Shown here one piece after another: positions 1 through 8,637 of a stretch of 64,000 bases of DNA. The DNA comes from Rhodobacter calidifons (lineage in GTDB: Bacteria > Pseudomonadota > Alphaproteobacteria > Rhodobacterales > Rhodobacteraceae). Within the stretch, counting starts at the first letter, position 1. Each line of letters begins with the position of its first letter. A program made the translations under genes and the position numbers. Where the stretch lies: positions 248,001-312,000 of the forward strand of contig NZ_JAANHS010000002.1 of NCBI RefSeq assembly GCF_011174775.1, written 5' to 3'. The notes under the pieces were generated by a model. That model worked only from the letters and a program-made list of their open reading frames with translations, was not told the DNA's origin and made no database searches.

Positions 1-70
1 TCCCGCGCTCCACCCCCGCCCGCAGCCCCACAGAGGGACTTGCGCGCCTTCAAAGGCCACGATACAACTT

Positions 71-86
71 TTGCAACCGGTTGCAA
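71..86. promoter_or_regulatory. LacI-family operator (perfect 16-bp palindrome)
   Basis: The sequence TTGCAACCGGTTGCAA is a perfect 16-bp palindrome with a central CpG, the usual form of LacI/GalR-family operators. It lies 35 bases before the ATG of the first gene, where a repressor would block transcription. A LacI-family regulator sits at the far end of the same gene set (3304-4302, minus strand), so it is the obvious candidate binder; that pairing is inference. Confidence 0.75.
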
Positions 87-121
87 CACCAACGGCACAT
101 GCCGCCGGGCAGGACCATGAC

Positions 122-1237
122 ATGACACAGATCGGGATCGGACTGGTCGGCGGCGGCTACATGGGCAAGGCGCATGCCGTGGCGTATTCCGCCGTGGGCC
201 CGGTCTTCAACACCAGGCTCCGCCCCCGGCTGGAGGTGATCGCCGCCACCTCGCAAGCCTCGGCCGAAACCTACGCCAAGGCCTACGGCTTCGCCCGTGC
301 CGCCAGCGACTGGCAGGACCTTGTCGCCGACCCCAAGGTGCAGGCCGTGGTCATCGCCTCGCCCCAATCCACCCACCGCGCGATTGCCGAGGCCGCCTTT
401 GCCGCCGGAAAACCCGTGTTCTGCGAAAAGCCGCTGGGCGCCTCGCTGGAGGACGCCCGCGCCATGACCGCAGCTGCCGAAGCCTCCGGCCTGCCGAACA
501 TGATCGGCTTCAACTACGTCCGCACCCCGGCCACGCAGTTCGTCCGCCAGCTTCTGGCGCAGGGCGTCCTCGGCGACATCACCTGGTTCCGCGGCGAACA
601 TACCGAGGATTTCCTGGCCGACCCGACGCTTCCCGCCAACTGGCGCACCCGCGACCGGGCGAACGGCTGCATGGGCGACCTGGCTCCGCATCCGATCAAC
701 TGCATGCTGGCTCTGATGGGTCCGGTCGCGGAACTGAACGCCCGGATCGAGACGGTCCATGGCCTGCGTCCCGGCCCGAATGGTCCCGAGGCGGTGACGA
801 ACGACGACCACGCCCAGATCATGCTCCGCTTCGCCTCTGGCGTGATGGGCCATCTCTACATCAGCCGCACCGCGACGGGCCGGAAGATGGGCTATGCCTA
901 TGAAATCCACGGCACCAAAGGCGCGATCCGCTTCGATCAGGAGGACCAGAACGCCGTCCACCTCTACCGCGCTGAGGGGCCAGAGGCCGCGCGCGGCTTC
1001 ACCCGCATCCTGACCGGACCCTGCCACCCGGATTACCTCGCCTTCTGCCAGGGCCCCGGCCACGGCACCGGCTATCAGGACCAGATCATCATCGAGGCGC
1101 GCGACTTCCTGACCGCCATCGAGACCGGCCACCCCGTCTGGCCCACCTTCCGCGACGGGCTTGCCGTGTCGCAGATCGTCGAAACCGCCTTCCAGTCATC
1201 CGACAGCGGCCGCTGGGTCGCCGTTCCCGCCACATGA
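122..1237 (+). CDS. Gfo/Idh/MocA family NAD(P)-dependent oxidoreductase
   Basis: This is a cytoplasmic sugar or polyol dehydrogenase of the Gfo/Idh/MocA family, 371 residues, the usual family length. The N-terminal Rossmann fold shows the GGGYMG dinucleotide loop near residue 10, and the family signature CEKPLG lies near residue 105. The C-terminal half is the substrate-binding alpha/beta domain. I chose the ATG at 122 because it puts the Rossmann strand at the very N-terminus; a TTG at 71 is open in frame but falls inside the operator palindrome. The next gene starts 7 bases downstream, so this is the first gene of a three-gene operon. The exact substrate cannot be read from sequence; the IolE-like neighbour suggests an inositol-like or ketosugar compound. 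Confidence 0.85.
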   Translation: MTQIGIGLVGGGYMGKAHAVAYSAVGPVFNTRLRPRLEVIAATSQASAETYAKAYGFARAASDWQDLVADPKVQAVVIASPQSTHRAIAEAAFAAGKPVFCEKPLGASLEDARAMTAAAEASGLPNMIGFNYVRTPATQFVRQLLAQGVLGDITWFRGEHTEDFLADPTLPANWRTRDRANGCMGDLAPHPINCMLALMGPVAELNARIETVHGLRPGPNGPEAVTNDDHAQIMLRFASGVMGHLYISRTATGRKMGYAYEIHGTKGAIRFDQEDQNAVHLYRAEGPEAARGFTRILTGPCHPDYLAFCQGPGHGTGYQDQIIIEARDFLTAIETGHPVWPTFRDGLAVSQIVETAFQSSDSGRWVAVPAT

Positions 1238-1244
1238 GGACCAA

Positions 1245-2135
1245 ATGACCATCCGCATCGGCAATGCGCCCTGTTCCTGGGGCGTCGAATTCGCAGGCGA
1301 CCCGCGCAACCCGCCCTGGCGGCAGGTCCTGAAGGACTGCGCCGATGCGGGCTACACGGGTATCGAGCTTGGCCCCATCGGCTTCATGCCCGAGGACCCG
1401 GCGATCCTGTTCGACGCGCTGGAGGAAAACGGCCTCGACCTGATCGGCGGCGTAGTCTTCCGCCCATTCCACGACCCCGCCGCCTGGGATGACGTGCGCG
1501 ACGCCGCATGGCGCACCTGCCGCGCGCTGACCGCCCACGGCGCGCAGCATCTGGTGCTGATCGACAGTATCTCCCCCCGCCGCGCTCCCACCGCAGGCCG
1601 GGCCGATGCCGCCGAGCAGATGGACTGCGCCGAATGGACCGCCTTCCGCGACCGGATCGCCACCATCGCCCGGCTTGGGACCGAGGAATTCGGCCTCACC
1701 GTCGGCATCCACGCCCATGCTGCGGGCTTCATCGACTTTGAACCGGAACTCGAACGGCTTCTGGACGAGGTGGACGAAAAGATCCTGAAGATCTGCTTCG
1801 ACACCGGCCACCACTCCTTCGCCGGCTACGATCCGGTGGCCTTCATGCGCCGCCATATCGGGCGGATCTCCTACATGCACTTCAAGGACATCGACCCGGT
1901 GGTGAAGGCCGATGCCATCGCGAAAGGCACCGGCTTCTACGAGGCCTGCGGCCAGGGCATCTTCTGCAACCTCGGTCAGGGCGATGTCGATTTTCCGGCC
2001 GTCCGCCAGATCCTTCTGGATGCGGGTTACCAGGGCTGGTGCACCGTCGAACAGGACTGCGACCCGACGCTGGACGTGCATCCCATCGACGACGCACGGC
2101 GCAACCGCGAATATCTGAAATCCATCGGCTTCTGA
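1245..2135 (+). CDS. Sugar phosphate isomerase/epimerase (IolE-like TIM barrel)
   Basis: A 296-residue xylose-isomerase-like TIM-barrel protein. The start, with APCSWG at residues 8-13 and GYTGIELGP shortly after, resembles inosose dehydratases (IolE) and related epimerases. Metal-binding type segments are visible: HAHAAG in the middle, CFDTGHH, and YMHFKD later. Members of this family dehydrate or isomerise keto-sugars such as 2-keto-myo-inositol. The ATG at 1245 follows the previous stop by 7 bases with GAGGA before it, so translation is probably coupled. Placement between two Gfo/Idh/MocA dehydrogenases fits a sequence of sugar oxidation followed by dehydration or epimerisation. True inosose dehydratase activity is possible but not proven. 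Confidence 0.8.
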   Translation: MTIRIGNAPCSWGVEFAGDPRNPPWRQVLKDCADAGYTGIELGPIGFMPEDPAILFDALEENGLDLIGGVVFRPFHDPAAWDDVRDAAWRTCRALTAHGAQHLVLIDSISPRRAPTAGRADAAEQMDCAEWTAFRDRIATIARLGTEEFGLTVGIHAHAAGFIDFEPELERLLDEVDEKILKICFDTGHHSFAGYDPVAFMRRHIGRISYMHFKDIDPVVKADAIAKGTGFYEACGQGIFCNLGQGDVDFPAVRQILLDAGYQGWCTVEQDCDPTLDVHPIDDARRNREYLKSIGF

Positions 2136-2146
2136 AGGGTCCGACC

Positions 2147-3280
2147 ATGGCAAAACTGAACTGGGGCATGATCGGCGGTGGCGAAGGCAGCCAGATCGGC
2201 CCGGCGCATCGGCTGGGCGCGCAGGCGGACGGGCATTTCGCCTTCGTCGCAGGCGCGCTGGACCACCGGCCCGAGGCCGGGCGCGCCTATGCGCAACGGC
2301 TCGGCATCGCACCCGACCGCGCCTATGGCGACTGGAAGGAAATGCTGGAGGGCGAACGCAGCCGCGCCGACCGGATCGACCTGGTGACCGTCGCCACCCC
2401 GAACTCCACCCATTACGAGATCACCCGCGCCTTCCTGGAGGCCGGGTTCCATGTGCTGTGCGAAAAGCCGATGACGATGACGGTCGAGGAAGGCGAGGAC
2501 ATCACCCGCATCGCCGAACGGACGGGGCGCATCTGCGCGGTGAACTACTGCTATTCCGCCTATCCCATGGTCCGCCAGGCCCGCGCCATGGTGCGGGCGG
2601 GCGACATCGGCAAGGTGCGCCTTGTGGTGACGAATTTCAGCCACGGCCACCATGCCGACGCGACCGACGCCGACAACCCCCGCGTCCGCTGGCGCTATGA
2701 CCCGGCGATGGCGGGCGTCTCCGGCCAGTTCGCCGACTGCGGCATCCATGCGCTGCACATGGCCAGCTTCATCTGCGACGACGAGGTGGAAAAGCTCTCC
2801 GCCGATTTCGCATCGACGATTCCCAGCCGCCAGCTGGAAGACGACGCCATGGTCAACTTCCGCATGTCGCGCGGGACGGTGGGCCGGCTCTGGACCTCTT
2901 CCGTCGCCATCGGGCGGCAGCACGGCTTCGACATCCAGGTTTTCGGAGAGACCGGCGGCCTGCGCTGGCACTCCGAACAGCCGAACCAGCTGATCTACAC
3001 CCCGGTCGGCGGCCGCACCCAGATCATCGAAAAGGGCGAAGCCGGGCTGTATGACGAGGCCAGACGCCTGTCCCGCGTCGCCATCGCCCACCCGGAAGGC
3101 TTTCCGCTGGCCGTCGCCAACATCTACTGCGACCTCGCCGATGCGATCCGGGGCGAGGCCCGCGACGGCCTGCCCCTTGCCCCGGCCGGGGTCCGCTCGA
3201 TGGCCGCCGTCCATGCCGCCGTCGCTTCGGCCAGGGCTGGCGGCACCTGGGTCGACGCCCGCCCGCCGATGTTCCGCTAG
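2147..3280 (+). CDS. Gfo/Idh/MocA family oxidoreductase (second paralogue)
   Basis: A second, clearly different Gfo/Idh/MocA dehydrogenase, 377 residues. It opens with MAKLNWGMIGGG, the Rossmann glycine loop, and carries the family motif CEKPM near residue 105. A conserved-looking CGIHALH segment in the central part is typical of the substrate pocket. It begins 11 bases after the upstream stop with a GAAGGG ribosome-binding site, completing the three-gene operon started at 122. Two dehydrogenases with one isomerase usually act as consecutive steps on one substrate, for example oxidation at one carbon and epimerisation at another. It ends 23 bases before the convergent LacI regulator. Confidence 0.85.
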   Translation: MAKLNWGMIGGGEGSQIGPAHRLGAQADGHFAFVAGALDHRPEAGRAYAQRLGIAPDRAYGDWKEMLEGERSRADRIDLVTVATPNSTHYEITRAFLEAGFHVLCEKPMTMTVEEGEDITRIAERTGRICAVNYCYSAYPMVRQARAMVRAGDIGKVRLVVTNFSHGHHADATDADNPRVRWRYDPAMAGVSGQFADCGIHALHMASFICDDEVEKLSADFASTIPSRQLEDDAMVNFRMSRGTVGRLWTSSVAIGRQHGFDIQVFGETGGLRWHSEQPNQLIYTPVGGRTQIIEKGEAGLYDEARRLSRVAIAHPEGFPLAVANIYCDLADAIRGEARDGLPLAPAGVRSMAAVHAAVASARAGGTWVDARPPMFR

Positions 3281-3303
3281 GACCGCAAGCCCCCTGCGCC
3301 CGT

Positions 3304-4302
3304 TCAGGCGACCGGGCGCAGCGTCCCGCGCTCGACCACCTCGCAGGGAAACAGCCTGACCTCGGGGGCCATGTCCGGCGCTTCGATGGTCGCCACCACG
3401 ATCTCGATGGCCGCGTCGATGATCGCCGCCACCGGCTGGCGGATCGTGGTCAGCCCGATCACCTGCCAGCGCGCCATCTCCATGTCGTTCAGCCCGATCA
3501 GCCCTACGTCCCAAGGCACCGACAGACCCGCCGCGCGGATCGCGCTCAGCGCCCCCACCGCCAGCAGATCGTCGCCGCAGAAGTAGGCCTCGGCCCGGTC
3601 GCCCTCCAGCAGCCGCTGCATCCGGGCGCGACCGGCGTCGAAGGTGTAGTCCTCGGCATAGCTGACACTGACTGCGATCTCCGGCCGTTCGGCCAGCCTG
3701 CCCAGAAACCCCGCAGCCCGGTCCTGGGTGGAGGTCGCCCCCCGCGGCCCGCCCAGAAACCCAACCCGCGCATAGCCGCGCGAGATCAGCACCTCGGCCG
3801 CCATCCGTCCGCAGGCGACGTTGTCGATGCCCACCACCGACACATCCGGCGCGGTCGAGGCCCGGCCGAAGGCATGCACGACGGGCAGCCCGGCCGCCTT
3901 GAAGGCCTCGGCAAAGCTGGAGGGCAGGGTCGAGGAGGCCACGATCACCCCGTCCACCGAATACTGCCGCAGCATCCGCACCGTGGCCGCCGGATCGGTC
4001 GCGCCGCTCAGGTTCACCAGCAGGGGCCGCAAGCCCCGGTCCTGCAAGCCCCTGGTGAACAGGTCGAACACCTCCAGCATCAGAGGGTTGCGGAAGTTGT
4101 TCACCACCAGGCCGATCAGCTTGGTCCGCCCTGTGGTCAGGCTCGAGGCCAGTGCATTCGGCGCATAGCCCAGTTCGGCCGCCGCCTTTTCCACCTTGGC
4201 CCGCGTCCTGGCCGAGACCGAGGCGCCAGGGGTGAAGGTGCGCGACACCGCCGACCGCGACACACCGGCCCGTTCCGCCACCTCTTTCAGCGTCACTGCC
4301 AT
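3304..4302 (-). CDS. LacI-family transcriptional regulator
   Basis: A 332-residue LacI/GalR-type repressor. The N-terminal helix-turn-helix reads TLKEVAERAGVSRSAVSRTF at residues 4-23, and the hinge-helix region (LASSLTTGRT) follows near residue 50; the rest is a periplasmic-binding-protein-like ligand domain. The ATG at 4302 is preceded by AAAGGG. A longer open frame extends upstream but would add about 58 non-homologous residues before the DNA-binding helix. It is convergent with the sugar operon, and the perfect LacI-type palindrome at 71-86 is its likely target, with a sugar or inositol intermediate as inducer (inference). Confidence 0.9.
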   Translation of the reverse strand: MAVTLKEVAERAGVSRSAVSRTFTPGASVSARTRAKVEKAAAELGYAPNALASSLTTGRTKLIGLVVNNFRNPLMLEVFDLFTRGLQDRGLRPLLVNLSGATDPAATVRMLRQYSVDGVIVASSTLPSSFAEAFKAAGLPVVHAFGRASTAPDVSVVGIDNVACGRMAAEVLISRGYARVGFLGGPRGATSTQDRAAGFLGRLAERPEIAVSVSYAEDYTFDAGRARMQRLLEGDRAEAYFCGDDLLAVGALSAIRAAGLSVPWDVGLIGLNDMEMARWQVIGLTTIRQPVAAIIDAAIEIVVATIEAPDMAPEVRLFPCEVVERGTLRPVA

Positions 4303-4418
4303 CCGCCGCACCCTTTCCGAACGCCACCGACTATACATGCCGCCCACGCTGAGGGAACCGGCTACCGCCGCTGTCGCCGGACTGCATCCTCCCGCCGAAA
4401 GGGTTGCGCCTGAAGACC

Positions 4419-4461
4419 CCGGAATTTTCGAAAATTCTGGACCGATTTCTTCGACGAAATC
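4419..4461. promoter_or_regulatory. Two adjacent AT-rich palindromes upstream of lysA
   Basis: GAATTTTCGAAAATTC at 4422-4437 is a perfect 16-bp palindrome, flanked by CC and GG that extend the dyad with one mismatch. A second dyad, GATTTC-6 nt-GAAATC, occupies 4444-4461. Both centre on TCGA and stand out from the GC-rich surroundings. They sit 60-100 bases before the lysA ATG and about 120 bases from the divergent LacI start. They could be operators or a dispersed palindromic repeat; I cannot tell which. Confidence 0.5.
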
Positions 4462-4520
4462 GGCGCTTTGCACCATCGCTCCACCCGGCTATGACGGCGC
4501 GGAAGCACCCGGGGACAGCG

Positions 4521-5786
4521 ATGGACCATTTCCTGTACAAGAACGGCACCCTCCACGCCGAGGACGTGGCGATCCCCGACATCGCCGCCAGCGTCGGCAC
4601 CCCCTTCTACGTCTATTCCACCGCCACCCTGACCCGGCACTACCGCCTGTTCACCGAGGCGCTGTCGCCCCTGCCGCACCTCGTCTGCTTTGCCATCAAG
4701 TCGCTGTCGAACGTGGCGGTCCTGAAGACCCTCGGCAACCTCGGCGCGGGGATGGACGTGGTTTCGGGCGGCGAATACCTGCGCGCCAAGGCTGCCGGAG
4801 TGCCCGGCGACCGCATCGTCTTCTCCGGCGTCGGCAAGACGCGCGCGGAGATGCAGCTCGCCCTGACCGGCGGCATCCGCCAGTTCAACGTCGAATCGGA
4901 ACCCGAGATGCGGGCGCTGTCCGAAGTGGCAACCAGCCTCGGCGTCACCGCGCCCGTCACCGTCCGCGTGAACCCCGACGTGGACGCTCGCACGCACGAA
5001 AAGATCGCCACGGGCAAGAAGGAAAACAAGTTCGGCATCCCGATCGCCCGCGCCTCGGAAGTCTATGCCGAGGCCGCCCGCCTTCCGGGCCTTCGGGTCG
5101 TGGGTATCGACGTCCACATCGGCAGCCAACTGACCGAACTTGAACCCTTCGAACAGGCCTACCTCAAGGTCGCCGACCTGACCCGCCGCCTCCGTTCCGA
5201 AGGCCACACGATAACCCGCCTCGACCTCGGTGGCGGGCTTGGCATCCCTTACACCCGCTCGAACGAGGCGCCGCCGCTTCCCACCGACTACGGCGCGCTC
5301 ATCAAGCGCACGGTGGGCGACCTTGGCTGCGAGATCGAGATCGAACCCGGTCGCCTCATCTCGGGCAACGCCGGGCTTCTGGTGGCCAGCGTGATCTATG
5401 TGAAGAACGGTGAAGGCCGCGATTTCCTGATCCTCGACGCCGCGATGAACGACCTTGTCCGCCCCTCGATGTATGGCGCGCACCACGACATCGTCCCCGT
5501 TGCGGAACCCGCTGTCGCCAGCCCGACCCAGGAATTCGACGTGGTCGGCCCGGTCTGCGAAACCGGCGACACCTTCGCCAGGGGCCGCGACCTGCCGCTG
5601 GTGGCCGAAGGCGACCTTTTGGCCTTCCGTTCTGCCGGGGCTTACGGGGCGGTCATGGCCTCGGAATACAATACCCGGCCCCTGATCCCCGAAGTGCTCG
5701 TCCACGGGGATCACTTCGCTGTCATCCGGGCCAGACCAACCTTTGACGAAATCCTCAACCGCGATACCATCCCCCCATGGCTGTGA
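4521..5786 (+). CDS. lysA: Diaminopimelate decarboxylase
   Basis: PLP-dependent decarboxylase that converts meso-diaminopimelate to L-lysine, the last step of lysine synthesis; 421 residues, normal length. The PLP lysine sits in CFAIKSLSN near residue 60, and the alanine-racemase-like barrel carries HIGSQ and the phosphate-binding GGGLG motif. The C-terminal half has the CETGD motif contributing the active-site cysteine from the partner subunit. The start at 4521 (MDHFLYKNG) is the conserved LysA N-terminus; an earlier in-frame ATG at 4404 would run through the palindromes. The TIGR02302 gene follows after 39 bases. Confidence 0.95.
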   Translation: MDHFLYKNGTLHAEDVAIPDIAASVGTPFYVYSTATLTRHYRLFTEALSPLPHLVCFAIKSLSNVAVLKTLGNLGAGMDVVSGGEYLRAKAAGVPGDRIVFSGVGKTRAEMQLALTGGIRQFNVESEPEMRALSEVATSLGVTAPVTVRVNPDVDARTHEKIATGKKENKFGIPIARASEVYAEAARLPGLRVVGIDVHIGSQLTELEPFEQAYLKVADLTRRLRSEGHTITRLDLGGGLGIPYTRSNEAPPLPTDYGALIKRTVGDLGCEIEIEPGRLISGNAGLLVASVIYVKNGEGRDFLILDAAMNDLVRPSMYGAHHDIVPVAEPAVASPTQEFDVVGPVCETGDTFARGRDLPLVAEGDLLAFRSAGAYGAVMASEYNTRPLIPEVLVHGDHFAVIRARPTFDEILNRDTIPPWL

Positions 5787-5825
5787 CCCCGAACGCGTCG
5801 GGCCGTCCGGTCGCAGGCAGGTGAG

Positions 5826-8432
5826 ATGACCGGACCAGAGGCCCAACCCCCGCTGAAATCGCTTGTCTGGCCGATGCGCCTGACGCTGGCGGGGCTGTGG
5901 GCCGAACGGCTTGCCCGGGCCTTCTGGCCGCTGTGGTCGCTGATCCTCATCACCCTCGCCGCTCTGGCCTTCGGGCTGCAGGATCTTGGTCCGCTCCGCT
6001 ATGCCCAGGCCGTGGGGGCTGCCATTGCCCTTGCCGCGCTCGCCCTGCTGGTCTGGGGCATCCGCCGCTTCCGCAAACCCACCGCCATGGATGCGCTGGA
6101 CCGGCTGGACAGCACGATGCCCGGCCGCCCCATCGCGGCCCTGCGCGACACCCAGGCGATCGGCACCGCCGACCCCGCCTCGCTGGCGGTCTGGCGCGCG
6201 CACCAGGAGCGGATGGCCGCCCGCGCCGCCGGCGCCCGCCCCGTCCAGCCCGACCTGCGCCTGTCCTCACGCGACCGCTTTTCGCTCCGCTACGTCGCGC
6301 TGACCGCCTTCGTCATGGCCGCGCTCTTCGGATCCTTCTGGCGGGCCGGATCCGTCGCGGGCCTCACCCCCGGCGCCGCGCTGGCCACCCCCGCCGGCCC
6401 AAGCTGGGAAGCCTGGGCCCAGCCCCCCGCCTATACCGGCAAGCCCTCGCTCTACCTCAACGACATCACCGACCCCGCGCTGGAAGTGCCCACCGGCACC
6501 CGCCTCCAGATCCGCCTCTACGGCCCCGAAGGCGGCCTGACCGTCGCCCAGACCGTCGCCGACATCCCCCCGCCCCCCGCGCCCGCTCCGGGCACCGAGG
6601 CCACGCCCGCCGCCGCCGTCCCGAACGGCAGAACCGGCGTCCACGACCTGACCATCACCCGATCCGGAGAGCTTGCCATCGAAGGCCCCGGCGGGCGCGA
6701 ATGGCAGATCACCGCAACGCCCGACCGCGCCCCCACCATCGAAGTCACCGGCGAGATGACGCGCGAAGCCGACGGCCGCTTCAAGCAGCCGTTCAAGGCC
6801 AGCGACGACTACGGCGTCACCGCCGGCCGCGTGACCATCACGCTGGACCTCGACCGCGTCGACCGCCGCCACGGCCTGAAAGTCGATCCCGAAGCCACCC
6901 CTCCCGTCACCCTCGACCTGCCGATGCCGCGCAAGGGCAGCCGCACCGAACTGACCTCGACCCTGGTCGACGACCTGTCGAAACACGTCTTCGCCAACCT
7001 TCCCGTCACCATGGTCTTCACCGCCATCGACGCCGCCGGCAACGAGGGCAGCTCGGCCCCCTATGCCGTCACGCTGCACGGCAAGCGCTTCTTCGACCCC
7101 CTGGCCGCCGCCATCATCGAGATGCGCCGCGACATCCTGTGGAACCGCGTCAACGCCCCGCGCGCGGTCGAACTCCTCAAGGCGGTGACCAACCGGCCCG
7201 AAGGCTTCATCCGCCACGACCGCGCCTTCCTGCACCTGCGCGTCCTGATGCGCGAGCTTGAGGCGCAACAGGCCAGCCTGTCCACCGAAGCCCGCGACGC
7301 CATCGCCGAAAAGCTGTGGACCATCGCGCTGATGGTGGAAACCGGCAACCTTCAATCCGCCTTCGAACGTCTGCAACGCGCGCAGGACCGGCTGGACGAG
7401 GCCATCCGCAACGGCGCCTCGCCCGAAGAGATCGAGCAGCTGATGCGCGAGATGCAGCAGGCGCTGAACGAATACATGCGGGAACTAGCGCAAGAGGCGC
7501 AGCGCAACCCCGGCGACCAGCAGCAGCAGCAGATGATGCAGGGCCAGATGATGTCGGGCGACCAGCTGCAACAGATGCTCGACCAGCTGCAACAGCTGAT
7601 GGAGGAAGGCCGCACCGCCGAGGCGGCCGAACTGATGGAACAGCTGCGCCAGCTGATGCAGAACATGCAGGTGGTGCAGGGCCAGCAGGGCCAGGGGCAG
7701 GGCCAGAACGGCCCGATGAATGACCTCGGCCAGACCTTGCGCGACCAGCAGAACCTGTCCGACGATGCCTTCCGCGACCTCCAGGGCGTGCCGCGCAACC
7801 AGGACCAGCAAGGGCAGGATCAGCAGGGTCAGGGCCAGCAGCCGGGCCAGGAACAGGGCCAAGAACAGGGGCAGCAACAGGGGCAGGGCGGGGATCAGAA
7901 CCAGCAGCGCGGCCAGGGGGGCGGGACCGATGACCGCAGTCTGACCGACCGCCAGCGCGAGCTGCGCGAACGGCTGAACCAGTTGCAGCAGGGCCAGCTT
8001 CCGGGTGACGGCACCGAACAGGGCGAAGAGGGCCGGCGCAGCCTCGACCGGGCCGGCCGCGCGATGGAAGAGGCCGAGGATGCGCTGCGCGACGGCGACC
8101 TTGGCGGCGCGCTCGACCGCCAGGCCGAAGCGATGGAGGCCTTGCGCGACGGGATGCAGCAATTCGGCCGGGCCCTGGCCGAGGAACAGCGCCAGAACCG
8201 CGACGCCCAGGGCGGCGACCGCAACTTCGGCTCGGCCGACCCGCAGGGCACCGATCCTCTGGGCCGCCGCGCCGGCGAAACGGCCCGCATCGGCTCGGAC
8301 GAGAACATGGTGCAGAACGACCCGGACCTGCGCGCGCAGGAACTGCTGGACGAAATCCGCCGCCGCTCGGGCGATCTGGCCCGGCCGCTGGAAGAACTCG
8401 ACTATCTCAGGCGGTTGTTGCAGATGTTCTAG
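5826..8432 (+). CDS. TIGR02302/DUF4175 family membrane protein
   Basis: An 868-residue protein of the TIGR02302 family, widespread in alphaproteobacteria and of unknown function. Two membrane helices lie near residues 33-53 and 59-79 and a third near 155-175. A large periplasmic-type region with beta-rich segments follows, then long helical stretches. From about residue 550 to 730 it is extremely Gln/Gly-rich, with many QGQ and QQGQ repeats, a probable disordered or coiled segment; the C-terminus returns to ordinary helical sequence ending in a conserved-looking LRRLLQMF. Position directly after lysA is common in Rhodobacteraceae. The Gln-rich part makes this gene prone to length variation by slippage. 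Confidence 0.85.
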   Translation: MTGPEAQPPLKSLVWPMRLTLAGLWAERLARAFWPLWSLILITLAALAFGLQDLGPLRYAQAVGAAIALAALALLVWGIRRFRKPTAMDALDRLDSTMPGRPIAALRDTQAIGTADPASLAVWRAHQERMAARAAGARPVQPDLRLSSRDRFSLRYVALTAFVMAALFGSFWRAGSVAGLTPGAALATPAGPSWEAWAQPPAYTGKPSLYLNDITDPALEVPTGTRLQIRLYGPEGGLTVAQTVADIPPPPAPAPGTEATPAAAVPNGRTGVHDLTITRSGELAIEGPGGREWQITATPDRAPTIEVTGEMTREADGRFKQPFKASDDYGVTAGRVTITLDLDRVDRRHGLKVDPEATPPVTLDLPMPRKGSRTELTSTLVDDLSKHVFANLPVTMVFTAIDAAGNEGSSAPYAVTLHGKRFFDPLAAAIIEMRRDILWNRVNAPRAVELLKAVTNRPEGFIRHDRAFLHLRVLMRELEAQQASLSTEARDAIAEKLWTIALMVETGNLQSAFERLQRAQDRLDEAIRNGASPEEIEQLMREMQQALNEYMRELAQEAQRNPGDQQQQQMMQGQMMSGDQLQQMLDQLQQLMEEGRTAEAAELMEQLRQLMQNMQVVQGQQGQGQGQNGPMNDLGQTLRDQQNLSDDAFRDLQGVPRNQDQQGQDQQGQGQQPGQEQGQEQGQQQGQGGDQNQQRGQGGGTDDRSLTDRQRELRERLNQLQQGQLPGDGTEQGEEGRRSLDRAGRAMEEAEDALRDGDLGGALDRQAEAMEALRDGMQQFGRALAEEQRQNRDAQGGDRNFGSADPQGTDPLGRRAGETARIGSDENMVQNDPDLRAQELLDEIRRRSGDLARPLEELDYLRRLLQMF

Positions 8433-8637
8433 ATCATGCCTTCGTGGGTCGCACGGCGACTCATTGACGGCGCCGAACCCCTGCGCCTAACCATGCGCGC
8501 ATCGGCCGCGGCGCAGTTCGCAGACCCACGCAACGCCGCAAATCACCGTGGTTGGGACATGGTTTTGTCACCAATCCGGTTTACCGCTTCCACCAAGAAG
8601 CGAATTTTCTTTCTGTAGTTCTTGCCAGGTCGTGAGA

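Noticed and set aside
50-1132. Long minus-strand frame opposite the first dehydrogenase
   Set aside because: It is a GC-rich shadow frame; the + strand gene has clear Gfo/Idh/MocA motifs throughout. The same applies to the other long antisense frames, for example at 2027-4327, 4362-6203, 9970-11970 and 57677-61786.
7485-8162. Leucine-rich minus-strand ORF that looks like a membrane protein
   Set aside because: It is the antisense reading of the Gln-rich codons (CAG read as CTG) of the TIGR02302 gene.
8436-8618. 60-residue ORF between the TIGR02302 and adenylation genes
   Set aside because: It has no ribosome-binding site, unusual residue mix and no family features; the stretch is better read as promoter and leader DNA.
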